NCBI RefSeq assembly: GCF_008728515.1
Contig: NC_044986.1
Location: forward strand, 57,834,855 to 57,898,854
Length of the DNA: 64,000 nt
Source of the DNA: Papio anubis
Taxonomy: Eukaryota; Chordata; Mammalia; Primates; Cercopithecidae
Reading direction: 5' to 3'
A program made the translations under genes and the position numbers. Below the pieces are notes generated by a model that did no database searches, was not told where the DNA came from, and was given only the letters and a program-made list of their open reading frames with translations. Below are positions 62,486-64,000 of this stretch, piece after piece; the first letter of the stretch is position 1; each line of letters starts with the position of its first letter.

Positions 62486-62491
62486 GAATTA

Positions 62492-62526
62492 AAATAAATG
62501 GAATTAAATTATAATATTTAAAAATA
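62492..62526 (+). repeat. Target site duplication, right copy (younger L1)
   Basis: Partner of 57481-57515 with one difference. Six bases (gaatta, 62486-62491) separate it from recognisable L1. Confidence 0.9.
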
Positions 62527-62734
62527 TTTTCCACAAGCAAACTTCCCAGTCTAAGTTGCTTCATATTTAAGATGATATAAAATTATATGAAGTTTTCCTA
62601 TAAATTTTTAATATTTAATATTTTTTCTATATTTCCTATAATGCCATAACATGACAAGGACATTCATTGTAAGAAAGGAAAATTACTGACATATCTTCCT
62701 TATGAATACACAAATTACATTTTAGTATATCCTA

Positions 62735-62945
62735 AAAGTGAGAGTTGCAACAGGGAGGAAGCAGAAGCTGCCAGTCCTCTTGGAAGTCAGGCCCAGAACT
62801 GGCACAGTGTCCCTTCAGTCTTGTTGCATTGGTTGAAGCAGTCACAGAGTCAGCTAGGGCACAAGGGGAGCAGAAATAAACCCCACCTTTCAATGGGGGG
62901 AGTGACAGGGAATTAGCAGGCACCCACAATTCATCACATCTTCCC
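62735..62945 (-). mobile_element. MaLR (MLT1-type) LTR fragment, antisense
   Basis: 'gctgccagtcctcttggaag', 'aactggcacagtgtcccttc' and 'gaaataaaccccacctttca' are phrases of the reverse complement of an MLT1-family LTR. Boundaries are approximate. Confidence 0.55.
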
Positions 62946-63475
62946 TCCTCTCTCAAATTTATGCTTGTCCAAAACCAGCTCTATCACCAAAGTTCATTTC
63001 AAATCCTCTCTAGTATGAATTATTAACCCCTAAACTGAAAATAGCTCTTCCATTTTCCCCTGTGAACTCTCATTTTTATCTCTACCTTTCTTGGGGCACT
63101 TTTAACTTCCAATCTTGAATTATTTATATGAGTCTTATCTCCTCTACATTTTAAATAACATTTATTTCTAGTTACTGAAATAAGAAACTCATATTGTAGA
63201 AAATTGTCAAGGTTCATTTCTGAATAATACCTCTCTCAAACTGCTTTGCAAATATGAGATGCTTGATAAACATTTAATAAGTGAAGATTGTAATAAAATC
63301 CAAACTTTCTAATAGGTCAATACAAGGTATGTCTGAGATTGTTTGGCTTGTAACTTTCTTCTGTATACTAATCATATATTTTCAAATACAGATAGGTAAA
63401 GTGAAGCTGAATAATAGTTGTGTGTATTTTACCCGACTTACGTTGGGGAGAATAAAAGAAAAAGAAAATAGTGTA

Positions 63476-63560
63476 ATGGCGAACACTTACTGAATTCTTA
63501 ACTATGTGTCAGGCACGTTTCTAAAGACTTCATCCTCCTAACATCCTACAAAGTTTCGAA
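63476..63560 (-). mobile_element. MIR fragment, antisense
   Basis: 'cttactgaattcttaactat' with 'gtgtcaggcacgtttctaaa' and 'cctcctaacatcctacaaag' is the reverse complement of the MIR 3' part. Confidence 0.6.
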
Positions 63561-64000
63561 GAAAAGGAAAAAATTACCAAGGAATGCAAAACAAAGGAAA
63601 CAAAAGATGCAGAAAAAAATATCCTATAGACCTGAAGAGCTCCAAAACATCTGAAATTCTGACATAAGTTGGCTACATGGTGAGGGAAGCTGGCTTCTAA
63701 GAACACACACAGGAAAGAACTTTGGAATAAAGGGCACTTTTCCTATGACTTAATCTATTCTTTCCATATTTAATGGAGTACTATTTTATGAATTCTTATT
63801 TTTGAAAATAAATACATCAATTTTCTGGCGATTGGAAGTTTGAGGTCTTCAAATTACCTTCACTTTTAATATAATGTTAACATCTTTAACTGCCAGGAAA
63901 AGAAAAGCCTAATAATGACTTAGTTTTTAAAACTGGTGCTGTACCTGGAGATCCACAACTACAATGAGACAAAATTAAACAAATTTCTGATATTTTTATT

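Larger units (their letters stand above)
57516..62491 (-). mobile_element. L1PA-type retrotransposon, 5' truncated, inactive
   Basis: About 5 kb antisense L1. The 3' end is at the left ('ttattatacgttaagttcta'); the 5' end breaks off within ORF1 at the right. ORF2 starts at 61567 (minus) with MTGSNSHITILTLNVNGLNA. Its endonuclease part to 60710 keeps the QETHL, GDFNT and LSDHSA motifs. The reverse transcriptase part (60272-59550) follows in another frame. The FADD motif codons survive at 59449-59463 but outside a long frame. The C-terminal parts are 59121-58303 and 58340-58080. Frameshifts and stops make it non-functional. The ORF1 C-terminal half is split by an AluY at 61846. Confidence 0.95.
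35247..64000 (+). other. Intron 5, continuing past the window edge
   Basis: At least 28,754 bases follow the exon 5 donor with no recognised exon on either strand. Named repeats are listed individually. Stretches without a recognised element include about 37030-38660, 42910-44870, 45870-47850, 50600-51330, 51800-53120, 53490-54950 and 62950-63470. These are AT-rich and show only short chance frames. A small or poorly conserved exon could be missed by eye. Confidence 0.55.

Noticed and set aside
1..64000. tRNA, U6, 7SK, Y RNA or rRNA genes
   Set aside because: I looked for their characteristic starts and box motifs by eye and found none outside Alu and MIR promoter remnants. A covariance-model scan was not possible.

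Overview
The window is nuclear DNA from a primate, most probably an Old World monkey. It is AT-rich and dense in Alu, L1, L2, MIR and MaLR repeats. The youngest Alu (61846-62150) carries the bases typical of the cercopithecoid AluY subfamilies (AAGCCTG in the A box, GAGACGGG, GAGATCCGGCCAC) instead of the human AluY bases. There are no prokaryotic features, and only one protein-coding gene is supported.

That gene lies on the + strand. A CpG island at about 7530-8060 contains a near-consensus RFX X-box (7688-7701), followed 37 bases later by the start codon. Five coding exons join in frame: 7739-7813, 17004-17107, 24953-25122, 30407-30551 and 35174-35246. Their intron phases are 0, 2, 1, 2 and 0, and together they encode 189 residues with no stop. 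From memory the protein matches CABCOCO1 (C10orf107 in human), the ciliary-associated calcium-binding coiled-coil protein. The X-box independently suggests a cilium or flagellum gene. The stop codon and any remaining exon(s) were not found and probably lie beyond the right edge, so the last 28.7 kb is read as intron 5.

Layout: 1-7.5 kb is upstream sequence without a visible gene (one Alu, two MIRs, an old L1 tail). 7.5-8.1 kb is the promoter and first exon. Intron 1 (to 17.0 kb) holds an old antisense L1, a 53-base T run and an L2 split by an AluY. Intron 2 (to 25.0 kb) holds old L1 pieces and two Alus. Intron 3 (to 30.4 kb) holds an L1 tail, a MER1-like hAT fossil, MIRs, three Alus and a GC-richer unassigned block. 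Intron 4 (to 35.2 kb) holds an L1MA-type tail and a truncated Alu. Intron 5 holds L2, a truncated L1PA-type element, an old composite L1 (39.2-42.3 kb), several MaLR LTRs, and a three-layer nest at 55.7-62.5 kb. In that nest an old L1 was split by a 5 kb L1PA-type element, which was later split by the monkey-type AluY.

Nothing here amounts to a novel multi-gene system. The observations most worth checking are the X-box, the direct repeat flanking exon 4, the odd 5' junction and long target duplication of the nested L1, and the monkey-lineage Alu. Repeat family names are from recognition alone, without a repeat-library search.
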